Source: CAZOSF01 sp964582415 (GTDB lineage: Bacteria; Bacteroidota; Bacteroidia; Flavobacteriales; Flavobacteriaceae). Taken from it: DNA of 34,204 bases. The notes under the pieces are model-generated. The model was not told the DNA's origin. It saw nothing but the letters and a program-made list of their open reading frames with translations, and did not search any database. Positions within the stretch are counted from its first letter, which is position 1. Every line of letters begins with the position of its first letter. A program made the position numbers and the translations under genes. Below are positions 1-8,661 of the stretch, in pieces. Location of the stretch: contig CAZOSF010000019.1 in the NCBI GenBank assembly GCA_964582415.1, positions 1-34,204 of the forward strand. Reading direction: 5' to 3'.

Positions 1-3000
1 CACCTATAAAACGATTTGGATTGTTCTGCACCTCGATACTTTCAAAGCCACCCATGAGCTCCACCTGACTTCCATAATGTCCTTTCTTTACCGCTCCTAA
101 ACTTGCCCGTAAACTACCGGTTCGTACCCGATTGTAATCCAGTCCCAATTCGTCCTCTAAATTTTCTGTTTCATTTCCAAATCCAAAGAAGTTCTGGGTA
201 TAATTTTCAGAGGTAAAAGCCGCTTCCGCGAGAACTTTCCACGTATCGAAAAGTGTTGAAAATTCACCGCGATAATTAAGTTGATACCCATCGGTAGCGA
301 AAAAATAACCCCCTCCTATAGTATGCTTCGATTGATGGGGATCATCAGTAAAACCTCGCTTTGCAGAAGAATACTTCATTCCTACGAGGACGCCATCGTC
401 CGGATTGAACCCAACCGAAGGAATTATTTGTGATATCTTATCTATGTACTTATTATAACGATAATGGTTGTAACGATAGTTATCGATAAATCTAAAGGCT
501 GCCTTCCCTTTAGAAACTACCGTATTGGGTTTGCTTTTATGGTCATAAACCTTAATTTTCCTTCCCTCTTTTATGGTATACACATCATTATTCTGACCCC
601 CAATTAATTTTATTTTTGGCATGTTTTTACCTTTTCCCTCCGAATAGAATTGGTCATCATCATCCAATCCGTAAATCCAAATCTCTTGGGTATCTTTATG
701 GGAAACTGTCCTCCTTTTAAATGGAGCTTTTACCGTACCATCCTTAATTCGGGAAACGGTAATTTCCGTTTCATGCTCCTTGATTACAACACGTATCTCA
801 TCGTCTTTATCGGTTCCCGTTATAATTACCAAACCACTCAATAGTTCGTAATAACGTTCTGCAATGGAAACCAAGGTGTTCCTTCGAGATTTCAAAAAAG
901 ATTGTAATTCTGTGGCTCTTCCATCCTGAACCTCAACCGGCAGTTTTTGAAATGCTTTATAGATGACCGCATCGGTTAAATGTTCTTGAATATATTTGGC
1001 CTGCCGAATCCACTCCTCCCTCTCAGATTCCTGAGTGAAGGTTCTATCGATTTTGATACCTGCTAAATTTATCCATCGCACATCTTTCAGTTCTGGGGAA
1101 TATTCCTGAAATTGTTTGCTGGAAGGAACAAGGAGCTTCAGCAGATCGAAAAGTGCACCATCGAAATTGGAAAAGACCTGATCTCTGTCTCTGGGTATCG
1201 GACGATAGATTTTAACATCATCTTCTTTGTTGTCAAATCGTGCCCAACGCCATTGATCTTGGTGGCGGTCCCAATCACCCACCAACATATCTAGCAATCG
1301 AGCCCTGATAAAGAGGGGTTCATCAATACGATACTCTTCATCTTTTCTTAAGTTCTCCAAAACATCGGAGGTGCTTTCTATTGCATCAGGAGAACCAAAA
1401 GAGACCTCTTCCAAGAAACCGTTGTCTGGGTGCTCTTCCAAAATATAAAGTTCATCACCAAAATCCCTATTGTAATCACCCAGAGCGGGATGCTTTGGCA
1501 TATACAATAACTTCGGATTCGTATGGTAAACACCAATAGCATCACTGATATCACCCATTACAAATGCCCCAAAAGGATGGGAAGAGGTGTAAAAATCCAT
1601 AATAGCCTCCTCAGTGAGGGTTTCCCTAAAATCATCTTCCACAAAGGTATCTTTGAAGGCTACCGTTTGTAGAAAACGAACAGCACTCTTCTTTACAGCC
1701 CGCATAGCATAGTTCTTACCGTTGGAATCCAATAATCGTAAAGATCTGGTTTGATGACCTCCCCCTCCTCGCTGGATCGTCATACCTCCCATCAAGGTAT
1801 CTAATGTCACTACAGGGACTTTCACTTTACCCCCATAATACTCTCTGAAATGCTCCCCAAAAAACCAACGGTAGGCATCCGACTTTTCTGTTGCCTCTGG
1901 ATCGTAGACCGATGCTTCAATTTCTGTGGGAAATTCGTTCGTTAAATCCGAAATATCAAAAGCTTTAGGGGCATCATGAACCTGATGTGAAAATACACGT
2001 TCTGGGATCCCCCCTTTTGCTTGATAATATCGAACAATACTAGAACCGTCCTTCAATACATCCAATTCGGCAAACCCTCGTCCTCCATAGGCAAACAACG
2101 AACCTTCTCCCAGGGCCACAGGAGCGTCTTTACTTCCTGCCCCAGAAATGATTTGCTTAATTCCTTCGTGTTCGATGTATTGCAGGGTATGCTCGTGTCC
2201 GGAAACAAAAATCACCCGTTCGTTGTCCTGGGCCATAGTAATCACCCGATCCATGAGTTCGTCGTACCGCTTATTGTAACGATCTTGAGGGGAAACACCT
2301 CCTTGGGACCGTAGAAGGGTAACCAAACTTGCCAGAACTGGGAGCGGGATCTTATTATCGGTTGCAAAAATATGCCGTTGAAAATTGTAATAACCTCCAT
2401 GTAAACCGTAAGTATAGGTCGGGTGATGAATGGCAACAATAATTGTTTTGTGATTGTTCTTCTTCAATTCATCCTCCAGCTCTTGGAAAAAATCTTCCCG
2501 AGTTTTTATATCACAATCATCATTTATTGTAGGATGCCTGTCCCAATTGGTAATATACCATTGAGAGTCCACTACCAATAGCACTATATCATCGGAGATT
2601 TCAATTTCTTCAATAGCGCAACCATTTTCTGGCTGAAAAGCATCCTTATCATCCAGGGCCTCTTCAACGAATTTTTCCTGTCGTTTCAAACCTTTGACCC
2701 CATGACTGTACCAATCATGGTTTCCAGGAATGAATAGTATTTTTCCATCAAAAAAATCCTTAACACCTGTCTGGGCTTTCAATTGTTCGACAGCCCATTC
2801 GCGACCTCGTTCCTCTTTGTCTGGAAGTCCTTTCGGATAAATGTTATCCCCTAAATAAATCAACCAATCCTTCTTCGTAGTGCGATCCTTGATGTGATCT
2901 TTAAATGCCAACAAGGCTTCATTTTTATCGGCTCCCAATCCAGCATCTCCCACAAGGTAAAAACGTTTTTCAATGGAAGAATCCGCTACGCTGTAATAAT

Positions 3001-3142
3001 GGTCTTTGTCTTTGGCGTTTAAATATTTTAGGGAATGGGTACCGCAGCTTCCGAAAAGGAATACCGCGGACATTAGGAAAACTTTTAAGAAAATCCGCTC
3101 AAATAATTGTATTTTGGAGCGTTCAAAGAGAGGAATACCCAT
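1..3142 (-). CDS. Surface lipoprotein: metallophosphoesterase + kinase-like segment + outer-membrane barrel (3' end outside window)
   Basis: The frame is open from ATG 3142 to the left edge, about 1047 codons, and the C-terminus is missing. Residues 20-33 form a short signal peptide ending in a lipoprotein-type Cys33. The calcineurin-like domain follows, with GDAG (65-68), GDNIYP (~99), GNHDW (140-144), then AIHHPT and GHEH, so all metal-ligand motifs are present. Next comes a Gly-rich stretch, a YAMRAVKK segment (~478-485), GDWDRH (622-627) and PRDRDQ (~650), which resemble the nucleotide-binding and catalytic elements of FAM20/CotH-like kinases. The last ~250 residues in the window have alternating, barrel-like sequence typical of the surface-antigen (BamA/TamA-like) end seen in flavobacterial homologues. 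The likely location is the outer membrane, acting on a phosphorylated substrate that is unknown. I chose ATG 3142 because the other in-frame ATG (3073) leaves only nine residues before the Cys and no positive charge. The phosphoesterase call is firm. The kinase-like part is inference. Confidence 0.85.
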   Translation of the reverse strand, partial: MGIPLFERSKIQLFERIFLKVFLMSAVFLFGSCGTHSLKYLNAKDKDHYYSVADSSIEKRFYLVGDAGLGADKNEALLAFKDHIKDRTTKKDWLIYLGDNIYPKGLPDKEERGREWAVEQLKAQTGVKDFFDGKILFIPGNHDWYSHGVKGLKRQEKFVEEALDDKDAFQPENGCAIEEIEISDDIVLLVVDSQWYITNWDRHPTINDDCDIKTREDFFQELEDELKKNNHKTIIVAIHHPTYTYGLHGGYYNFQRHIFATDNKIPLPVLASLVTLLRSQGGVSPQDRYNKRYDELMDRVITMAQDNERVIFVSGHEHTLQYIEHEGIKQIISGAGSKDAPVALGEGSLFAYGGRGFAELDVLKDGSSIVRYYQAKGGIPERVFSHQVHDAPKAFDISDLTNEFPTEIEASVYDPEATEKSDAYRWFFGEHFREYYGGKVKVPVVTLDTLMGGMTIQRGGGGHQTRSLRLLDSNGKNYAMRAVKKSAVRFLQTVAFKDTFVEDDFRETLTEEAIMDFYTSSHPFGAFVMGDISDAIGVYHTNPKLLYMPKHPALGDYNRDFGDELYILEEHPDNGFLEEVSFGSPDAIESTSDVLENLRKDEEYRIDEPLFIRARLLDMLVGDWDRHQDQWRWARFDNKEDDVKIYRPIPRDRDQVFSNFDGALFDLLKLLVPSSKQFQEYSPELKDVRWINLAGIKIDRTFTQESEREEWIRQAKYIQEHLTDAVIYKAFQKLPVEVQDGRATELQSFLKSRRNTLVSIAERYYELLSGLVIITGTDKDDEIRVVIKEHETEITVSRIKDGTVKAPFKRRTVSHKDTQEIWIYGLDDDDQFYSEGKGKNMPKIKLIGGQNNDVYTIKEGRKIKVYDHKSKPNTVVSKGKAAFRFIDNYRYNHYRYNKYIDKISQIIPSVGFNPDDGVLVGMKYSSAKRGFTDDPHQSKHTIGGGYFFATDGYQLNYRGEFSTLFDTWKVLAEAAFTSENYTQNFFGFGNETENLEDELGLDYNRVRTGSLRASLGAVKKGHYGSQVELMGGFESIEVQNNPNRFIG
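3110..3117 (+). promoter_or_regulatory. Putative -7 element for the HD-PycTM gene
   Basis: TATTTTGG matches five of the six fixed positions of the Bacteroidota TAnnTTTG element and lies 23 bases before ATG 3141. No good -33 TTTG is visible. If the neighbouring gene starts at 3142, this promoter sits inside that gene's 5' coding region. Confidence 0.35.
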
Positions 3143-4367
3143 GGATTCATTAGTTGAAAAAACCGAAGCATTTGTAAAGGAACTTTTTAAGGAAAAGCTT
3201 TCACCTACTTTCACCTATCACAATCTTACCCATACCCTTCGGGTTTTCAAAGGTACTAATGAAATCATAGAAAATTCAGAATTAAATGCTAAAGAGGGTA
3301 CGATTTTGAGGTTAGCCGCCTTGTTGCATGATACTGGATATACCGAACAAATAAATGACCATGAGGCGAAAAGTGCGGAAATTGCTTCCAATTTTTTGAC
3401 ACAACTTGAAGTGGATGCAGATATCATAGATGGTGTTGTACAGTGCATAATGGCGACCAAAATGAATCATCATCCAACCAATTTCTTGGAAGAAGCGATA
3501 CGCGACGCCGATTGTTCGCATTTTGGGAAGGACTATTTCCCTGAGGCTAGTGAGTTTTTACGTGTCGAATTACAAGAACATGGAATTGCCAATTATACAC
3601 CAGATGAATGGCGAGAGGAAAACATAAAGATTTTTGTGGAGGGGCATCATTACTATACTCCCTATGCTATAGAACATTGGCAGCCCAAGAAAGAAGAGAA
3701 CTTGTCCCGACTTTTGAAAGCGAAGAAAAAAGCGAAGAAGAAACTGAAAAGGGAACAGCTAAAAGCGGAGCTTAAAGCCCGATATAAAAATGAAAGCCCA
3801 GAGCGAGGCATTCAAACATTTTACCGTGTAGCGCTTCGAAACCATATAAAATTGAGTGACATAGCCGATACTAAAGCGAATATCTTACTGTCGGTCAATG
3901 CGATTATCATCTCATTAGTTTTAGCAAATCTGTTGTCTAAATTGGACAATAACCCATTTTTGGTATGGCCATCGGCCGTTTTCGTTGTTTCCAGTACCAT
4001 TACCATGATTTTGGCCGTGATTGCCACACGTCCGAATGTGACACGCGGAAAATTTACAGATGAAGATGTCAAAAACAAGAATGTGAATTTGACCTTTTTC
4101 GGGAATTTTCACAAAATGGGATTGGATAAATACGAGTGGGCGATTGAAGAGCTGTTGAAGGATCGAAATTATGTGTATTCCTCCCTTACCAAGGACCTAT
4201 ATTTCTTAGGTAAAGTATTGGACCGTAAATACAGGATTTTACGATGGACCTATACCATATTTGTTGCAGGTATCGTAATTAGTATCCTCTCTTTTGCAAT
4301 ATCCTTTCATTTCTCAGGTAAATCGGTAGAACAGGTAACTAAGGAAATTGCCATTCCCGAGGATTAA
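3141..4367 (+). CDS. HD-domain phosphohydrolase fused to Pycsar-effector-type (PycTM) membrane domain
   Basis: 408 residues. The N-terminal HD domain has YHNLTH (H27, H31), LLHDTGY (H63, D64), NDHE (72-75) and RDADCSHFG (D122, D124), which is a complete metal-binding set for phosphohydrolysis, often of nucleotides. Residues ~183-216 are a lysine-rich, probably coiled linker. Residues ~227-395 match the PycTM effector family. They start at FYRVALRNHIKLSDIADTKA, with membrane helices near 248-266, 273-296 and 372-395. In Pycsar defence this domain senses cyclic pyrimidine nucleotides and damages the inner membrane. No cyclase gene is present nearby, so the role here is probably not a standard two-gene Pycsar system. 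The start is placed at ATG 3141; the frame is open upstream from 3006, but the first 45 codons look non-homologous and lie in the promoter region. The stop overlaps that of the convergent GAF gene. Confidence 0.85.
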   Translation: MDSLVEKTEAFVKELFKEKLSPTFTYHNLTHTLRVFKGTNEIIENSELNAKEGTILRLAALLHDTGYTEQINDHEAKSAEIASNFLTQLEVDADIIDGVVQCIMATKMNHHPTNFLEEAIRDADCSHFGKDYFPEASEFLRVELQEHGIANYTPDEWREENIKIFVEGHHYYTPYAIEHWQPKKEENLSRLLKAKKKAKKKLKREQLKAELKARYKNESPERGIQTFYRVALRNHIKLSDIADTKANILLSVNAIIISLVLANLLSKLDNNPFLVWPSAVFVVSSTITMILAVIATRPNVTRGKFTDEDVKNKNVNLTFFGNFHKMGLDKYEWAIEELLKDRNYVYSSLTKDLYFLGKVLDRKYRILRWTYTIFVAGIVISILSFAISFHFSGKSVEQVTKEIAIPED

Positions 4368-6736
4368 TTCAATAACTCATCCATTAACTCATCATAGGTA
4401 TAGGAAGCTTTTCCAAGGTTTTTGTCATGGTACAAAACTTCCACCCTCAACGCTTTGAGGCCCGTTACCCCCTGCAAATCTTCCAATTCCAGCACTTCTA
4501 CTTCCTCCCCTAAATACTGTTTCGATTGTAGGAATTTAATGTAATTGAGATATTCAATCTCATCTTCATCCTGAGAATAAACAATTACCAACTTACCGGG
4601 TTGGGTAAGACGTTCCTCGGTACCTTTAATAAAGGCTTTGTCAACGCGCTTTTTAACTACCTCGTACCGAGCATTATAGGTTCCATCTACATCGAAACGT
4701 TTTTCATCCATGCGAAAGCGCAACGACAGGGCATTGTTGAACACCAAAATCATAGAGGCAATCTCCATTGCCACCGGAAGCTCTTTTTTCATGCGATAGA
4801 AAGCATTTTCCATCTCACACATAACCTGTAGCTGCCACAAGCGCAAATTGTAGAGATAAATCTTATTGAAACTCTCCTCTCGTGTAATGGCTTCTCCAAT
4901 ATACATATTGTGTTCTACCCCATCGGTTTTGAACCGTTCGTAATAGTGCGGATACATCGCTTGAGCCTCTTGCTGCTTTTTATCCAACAATCCAGCAAGA
5001 GTTTTATTTACTTGGTACACCGATTCATCATAGTCTTTTCGGTGTTTATAAACAAATCCTTTCGAGGCATCGATTTTCTCATAATAACTATCGATGAGTG
5101 CTTTCATTCGCTCCCCTCCTTTTACTAAATGTTCATAAAGGGGAAGAATATCATTTTGAAGAAAGTTCAATACCTTTCGTTCACTATCCACTTCCAAAAC
5201 CTCCTCTATTTCATTCAAAAATGTATCGGTAGTGAAGATCAATTGCTCATAGATAGGAAGTGGCTCCTCTTGATGAATGCTTTTTAAAATTCGTTTTACC
5301 AGTCGAAGCTGCAACTCTAAATCACGTTGGGTAGCATGATTTCTGGCTTCAGAGGAACCCTTTATATCCATTTGTCCGAAAAGTGGATAAACCCCTTCAA
5401 AAACTACCTCTCGGAAACTGGCTGGAAGCCCTTCACGTTGCAAATTCAAAACACGCTTTGCTTCCTGTCGGAATCTCCAATAAACGCTATTATGCACTGA
5501 AGTACATTCATTTTGAATGAGCAAATCGATTTGATTCTGTTTCTTAACCACCTCTCGTTGTACCGTTTCTACCAGAAACGGAAGAAAATCGGATAATTTT
5601 TGAGCGTTTATAGAATTGAGGTCTTCTACGTTTGGAGAAGCAATCTCGAGAATACCCAGCATTTCCCCGTTGGAAACCAATGGAGCCAAAATAATACTCC
5701 CCACTCCTTTTGCGTGAAGTTGTTTGATAAGTGTATTCTCTGGATTTTGCCGTAGTGATCTTTCGATATTGGAAAGTGCCAAAACGTTCTGTTCTTCAAA
5801 TAAAACTGAATAGGAATGTTCACACAAGGCGGCGTGGCAATCGGCACATTCTTCATTTTCCAGTAGGAAGCTTTTGAATTTTGCCGCTTTTCCCGGATTG
5901 ACTAAGGTCTTTTCTTCTTTTTCATACATGGAAAATCCAACCGAAATATCCGAGAGACCATATACCGATTGCATAGTGCTTCGGAATCGATTGATGATGT
6001 TTTCATTTCCCGCTTCCAATCCTAATAAGTCTTCCTTGAATTCAGAAACAGCCAGTTCTGTGGTAGCATCATACATGTTGGCTATTACAAAACCATTGAA
6101 AATCCATGATCCCGGTGGAAATTTCTCTTTCCACAACTCGATATTTGAGAAGTTATCCAGAAGTTCGGCCAAATCATCCCTAGTGATCTCCTTTGCGCCA
6201 GGGCCCTTTTCGATATCTACAAAATCTCCGTTATACAACACCCGATAACTTTTTATCAGAGAGTTATTCATAGGAATTTGGTAGTAAAAAGGTCTTTTGA
6301 AGTCGGCATGATATCCATAATACTGACTCAAAATAATATTGCATGCCATGATGTAATACTCCGAATCATTAAAATCGGTAAGCTCCATTTTAAAATCATT
6401 GCCTGCAGTTTGTCGAATGTTTTGATATCTTCTACTGGCTCTCAGTACCTTTTCTTGAAAAGGTGCTGTTGCGATTTTTATTTCATTATCGGTAAGAACA
6501 TCAGGAAAAAGGTCTTGAAGCACAAAGTGAATGGGTTCACTCAAACGGTCTAAATCCGTTTTCTTTTCAACCCCTTTTGATAGTTCGGGATATTCTTGTT
6601 CGATTGCCAAGACGGCTTTGGCTCGTTCAGCCACAGCAGGAATGTTCGAATTCAAACGATTTCTGTACGACTCAAAAAGCTTTTTGAATCCGATTTTTAT
6701 TTTTAGTGGCGATTGTCTTTCCTTCATTTTGATCAT
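4364..6736 (-). CDS. GAF domain-containing protein, large, function unknown
   Basis: 790 residues with no signal peptide or membrane segment, so probably cytoplasmic. The N-terminal third resembles nothing I can name beyond conservation in flavobacteria. A GAF-like domain lies roughly at residues 250-400, including a segment (SIILAPLVSNGEMLGILEIA) typical of the last GAF strands. Inside it is a Cys cluster, ECADCHAALCEH, at about 296-307. The C-terminal half is mostly helical and I recognise no kinase, cyclase or phosphodiesterase output motif in it. The gene converges on the HD-PycTM gene with a 4-base overlap of stop codons and has its own promoter-like site upstream. It could be a ligand- or redox-sensing regulator; that is inference from the GAF fold only. 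ATG 6736 and ATG 6727 are both possible starts. Confidence 0.8.
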   Translation of the reverse strand: MIKMKERQSPLKIKIGFKKLFESYRNRLNSNIPAVAERAKAVLAIEQEYPELSKGVEKKTDLDRLSEPIHFVLQDLFPDVLTDNEIKIATAPFQEKVLRASRRYQNIRQTAGNDFKMELTDFNDSEYYIMACNIILSQYYGYHADFKRPFYYQIPMNNSLIKSYRVLYNGDFVDIEKGPGAKEITRDDLAELLDNFSNIELWKEKFPPGSWIFNGFVIANMYDATTELAVSEFKEDLLGLEAGNENIINRFRSTMQSVYGLSDISVGFSMYEKEEKTLVNPGKAAKFKSFLLENEECADCHAALCEHSYSVLFEEQNVLALSNIERSLRQNPENTLIKQLHAKGVGSIILAPLVSNGEMLGILEIASPNVEDLNSINAQKLSDFLPFLVETVQREVVKKQNQIDLLIQNECTSVHNSVYWRFRQEAKRVLNLQREGLPASFREVVFEGVYPLFGQMDIKGSSEARNHATQRDLELQLRLVKRILKSIHQEEPLPIYEQLIFTTDTFLNEIEEVLEVDSERKVLNFLQNDILPLYEHLVKGGERMKALIDSYYEKIDASKGFVYKHRKDYDESVYQVNKTLAGLLDKKQQEAQAMYPHYYERFKTDGVEHNMYIGEAITREESFNKIYLYNLRLWQLQVMCEMENAFYRMKKELPVAMEIASMILVFNNALSLRFRMDEKRFDVDGTYNARYEVVKKRVDKAFIKGTEERLTQPGKLVIVYSQDEDEIEYLNYIKFLQSKQYLGEEVEVLELEDLQGVTGLKALRVEVLYHDKNLGKASYTYDELMDELLN

Positions 6737-6758
6737 TTAGCTACACTTCGAGGCTTCA

Positions 6759-6766
6759 TAAAGATA
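6759..6766 (-). promoter_or_regulatory. Putative -7 element for the GAF gene
   Basis: Read on the minus strand, TATCTTTA matches TAnnTTTG except for the last base. It lies 22 bases upstream of ATG 6736, a plausible leader length. I see no TTTG at the expected 19-21 base spacing. Confidence 0.4.
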
Positions 6767-6842
6767 GCCTATTAACAAATGGCACCCTAGTTCTTAACAG
6801 TTTTTTGGTACTTTCCTGACTGTGGTTCTTGGAAAATACCCG

Positions 6843-6850
6843 TATTTTTG
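6843..6850 (+). promoter_or_regulatory. -7 promoter element for the TlpA-like gene
   Basis: TATTTTTG, followed by C, is a full match to the Bacteroidota TAnnTTTG element and ends 19 bases before ATG 6870. The -33 region is weak (TGTGG around 6821-6825). The element lies inside the longer open frame beginning at 6822, which supports the downstream start. Confidence 0.6.
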
Positions 6851-6869
6851 CGTGCAAATTAAACATAAA

Positions 6870-7979
6870 ATGAGACGAATTTTAGTAACAATCATTACAC
6901 TTACCTTGCTATCCTGTCAGGAGAAAACCGAATACAATCTATCGGGAACTGCACCAGGGCTTGCCGATGGCACGCAACTCTATCTATTTGAAGTAGACGA
7001 TTCCAATTCGGGGGTAGCCAAGGATACCTTGGTGGTGAATAACGGAAGTTTTGCAGCTACCTATCCATTTCGGGACGCTATTCAATTGCAATATCTAAAA
7101 GTGGATGGGATCAATGGAAATGTCTTGTTTTTTGTTGAAAACGAAGATCTAAATGCACAAATCTATAAGGACAGCATTGGCTCCTCCTTTGTGCAAGGTG
7201 GAAAGGAAAATGAATTGTACAAAGAATATATTTCAACGATTCGAAATTTTTCCCAAGAGAAGGTTGCATTGAGCCAAGCCTTTCAGAAGGCACAGCGTGA
7301 GCAAGATGGCTTGTTGGCAGAGAATCTAAAAAATCAGAATATGGGATTGATGGCCGAAGAGCAGGAGTACAAGAAATCCTATATTTTTGATAATAAAAAT
7401 TCGTTGTTCGGACTTATGTTAGCCACAGAGCTTCATTCAAAAGGGCAACTTTCAGGTCCTGAAGCTGAAGAAGTAATCGCCGCGTTAAGTCCGAAGATGA
7501 AGCAACACAGTTTGGCAATCGCTTTGGAAAAAAGAATAGCCAGTGCAAAGCGTGCCGAGATTGGAGGAATGGCTCCCGAATTTTCAGCAAAAACCCCAAC
7601 CGGTGAAGACCTCGCCTTAAAAGATGTTTTGGGGAAATATACCATCATCGATTTCTGGGCTTCTTGGTGCCGACCCTGTAGGTTGGAAAATCCGAATGTG
7701 GTGAAGGTCTATGAAAAATATCATGAAAAAGGACTAAATATCATCAGTGTTTCCTTGGATAAACCAGGACAACAAGATCGATGGATACAAGCCATTGAGG
7801 ATGACAACATGAATTGGTACCATGTATCTAACCTTCAGTTCTGGCAAGATCCGATTGCTGAACAATACAACGTTCGCAGTATTCCAGCCACATTCCTATT
7901 AGATTCTGAAGGCAAAATTATCGGTAAAAATTTACGAGGCCCTGCTCTCGAGCAGCGTATTTCCCAACTTTTGGATTAA
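6870..7979 (+). CDS. TlpA-like thiol:disulfide oxidoreductase lipoprotein (DUF4369 + thioredoxin fold)
   Basis: 369 residues. The signal peptide MRRILVTIITLTLLSC ends in a lipobox Cys16, so the protein is probably membrane-anchored facing the periplasm. Residues ~20-130 are a DUF4369-type beta domain common in Bacteroidota. A helical linker follows, and then an AhpC/TSA-thioredoxin domain from ~235. It carries the redox motif WCRPC at 266-270 (Cys267, Cys270) and the conserved cis-Pro region SIPATFLLD near the end. It probably reduces or isomerises disulfides of exported proteins; the partner is unknown. I chose ATG 6870 over 6822 because it starts the signal peptide and follows a strong promoter element. 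The gene converges on the SIMPL gene with a 4-base shared stop. Confidence 0.9.
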   Translation: MRRILVTIITLTLLSCQEKTEYNLSGTAPGLADGTQLYLFEVDDSNSGVAKDTLVVNNGSFAATYPFRDAIQLQYLKVDGINGNVLFFVENEDLNAQIYKDSIGSSFVQGGKENELYKEYISTIRNFSQEKVALSQAFQKAQREQDGLLAENLKNQNMGLMAEEQEYKKSYIFDNKNSLFGLMLATELHSKGQLSGPEAEEVIAALSPKMKQHSLAIALEKRIASAKRAEIGGMAPEFSAKTPTGEDLALKDVLGKYTIIDFWASWCRPCRLENPNVVKVYEKYHEKGLNIISVSLDKPGQQDRWIQAIEDDNMNWYHVSNLQFWQDPIAEQYNVRSIPATFLLDSEGKIIGKNLRGPALEQRISQLLD

Positions 7980-8650
7980 AGCAGTTCGAAACTCACATTT
8001 ATTCTTACGCGAATTTCCATTTCTCCGGGAGCCATTGTTGGTCCTCCCACTACCTCGTCCATGGCCATAGCCGAACGAAGCATAGGGCCTGGGGTAACCT
8101 GTGATTGAAATTCACTGATATGTAGGGCTTTTCCAATGGACTGACCTAGGGTAGTTGCATAAAGCTGGGCTTTTTCCTTTGCATTCTGAATGGCCTTTAT
8201 TCGTGCTTCCCGCTCCAAATCTGCCCTATTGGAAGCATCGAAGGAAATTCCCGAAATACGATTGATTCCCGTATCCAGCAATCCATTCATAATGGAAGTA
8301 TAGGTGTTTAGGTCGCGAAGGTGAATTTCCAGACTTTGGTTAGCGACATAGCTATATGTCTTGGTTTGATAGTCGTAATTCTTGTTGAGTTGAATGTGTT
8401 GGGTTCGAATGTCTTTCTTGTCAATCCCTTTTTTGTTTAAGAACTTCAATACCTCACCAATGCTAGCGTCGGTTTGGTTTTGAACAGATCGAGCATCGGC
8501 ACCACTGTGCTCCACCTGCACCGAAATTGTGGCCTCGTCTGGAATTACTTTTATCATACCTTCCCCGCTTACATCTACGGAAGGTTTGGGCAGTTGTTGA
8601 GCATTCATAGTCATGGAGAATAAGATTATGGCAGTAGCAATGGTTTTCAT
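7976..8650 (-). CDS. SIMPL (DUF541) domain-containing exported protein
   Basis: 224 residues with a cleavable signal peptide (MKTIATAIILFSMTMNAQQ), so periplasmic or surface. The rest is one SIMPL domain. It begins with the typical PSVDVSGEGMIKVIPDEA and contains the conserved pattern of polar beta strands, the region ARIKAIQNAKEKAQLYA, and a C-terminal strand rich in arginine and valine. Family members are known as oxidative-stress or outer-membrane-associated proteins without a defined enzyme activity. It starts 11 bases after the rhomboid stop, so the two are almost certainly co-transcribed. It has no separate promoter that I can see. Confidence 0.88.
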   Translation of the reverse strand: MKTIATAIILFSMTMNAQQLPKPSVDVSGEGMIKVIPDEATISVQVEHSGADARSVQNQTDASIGEVLKFLNKKGIDKKDIRTQHIQLNKNYDYQTKTYSYVANQSLEIHLRDLNTYTSIMNGLLDTGINRISGISFDASNRADLEREARIKAIQNAKEKAQLYATTLGQSIGKALHISEFQSQVTPGPMLRSAMAMDEVVGGPTMAPGEMEIRVRINVSFELL

Positions 8651-8661
8651 CGTTTTCTTTA

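Noticed and set aside
3071..3073. Phosphoesterase start at ATG 3073
   Set aside because: It would leave nine residues before the lipobox Cys and no positive charge, too short for an export signal.
3006..3140. Longer HD-PycTM start at 3006
   Set aside because: The extra 45 residues are basic, antisense to the phosphoesterase signal region, and cover the predicted promoter; conserved sequence starts at 3141.
3141..6736. A complete Pycsar anti-phage system
   Set aside because: No nucleotide cyclase is found; the flanking genes are a phosphoesterase and a GAF protein without a cyclase motif.
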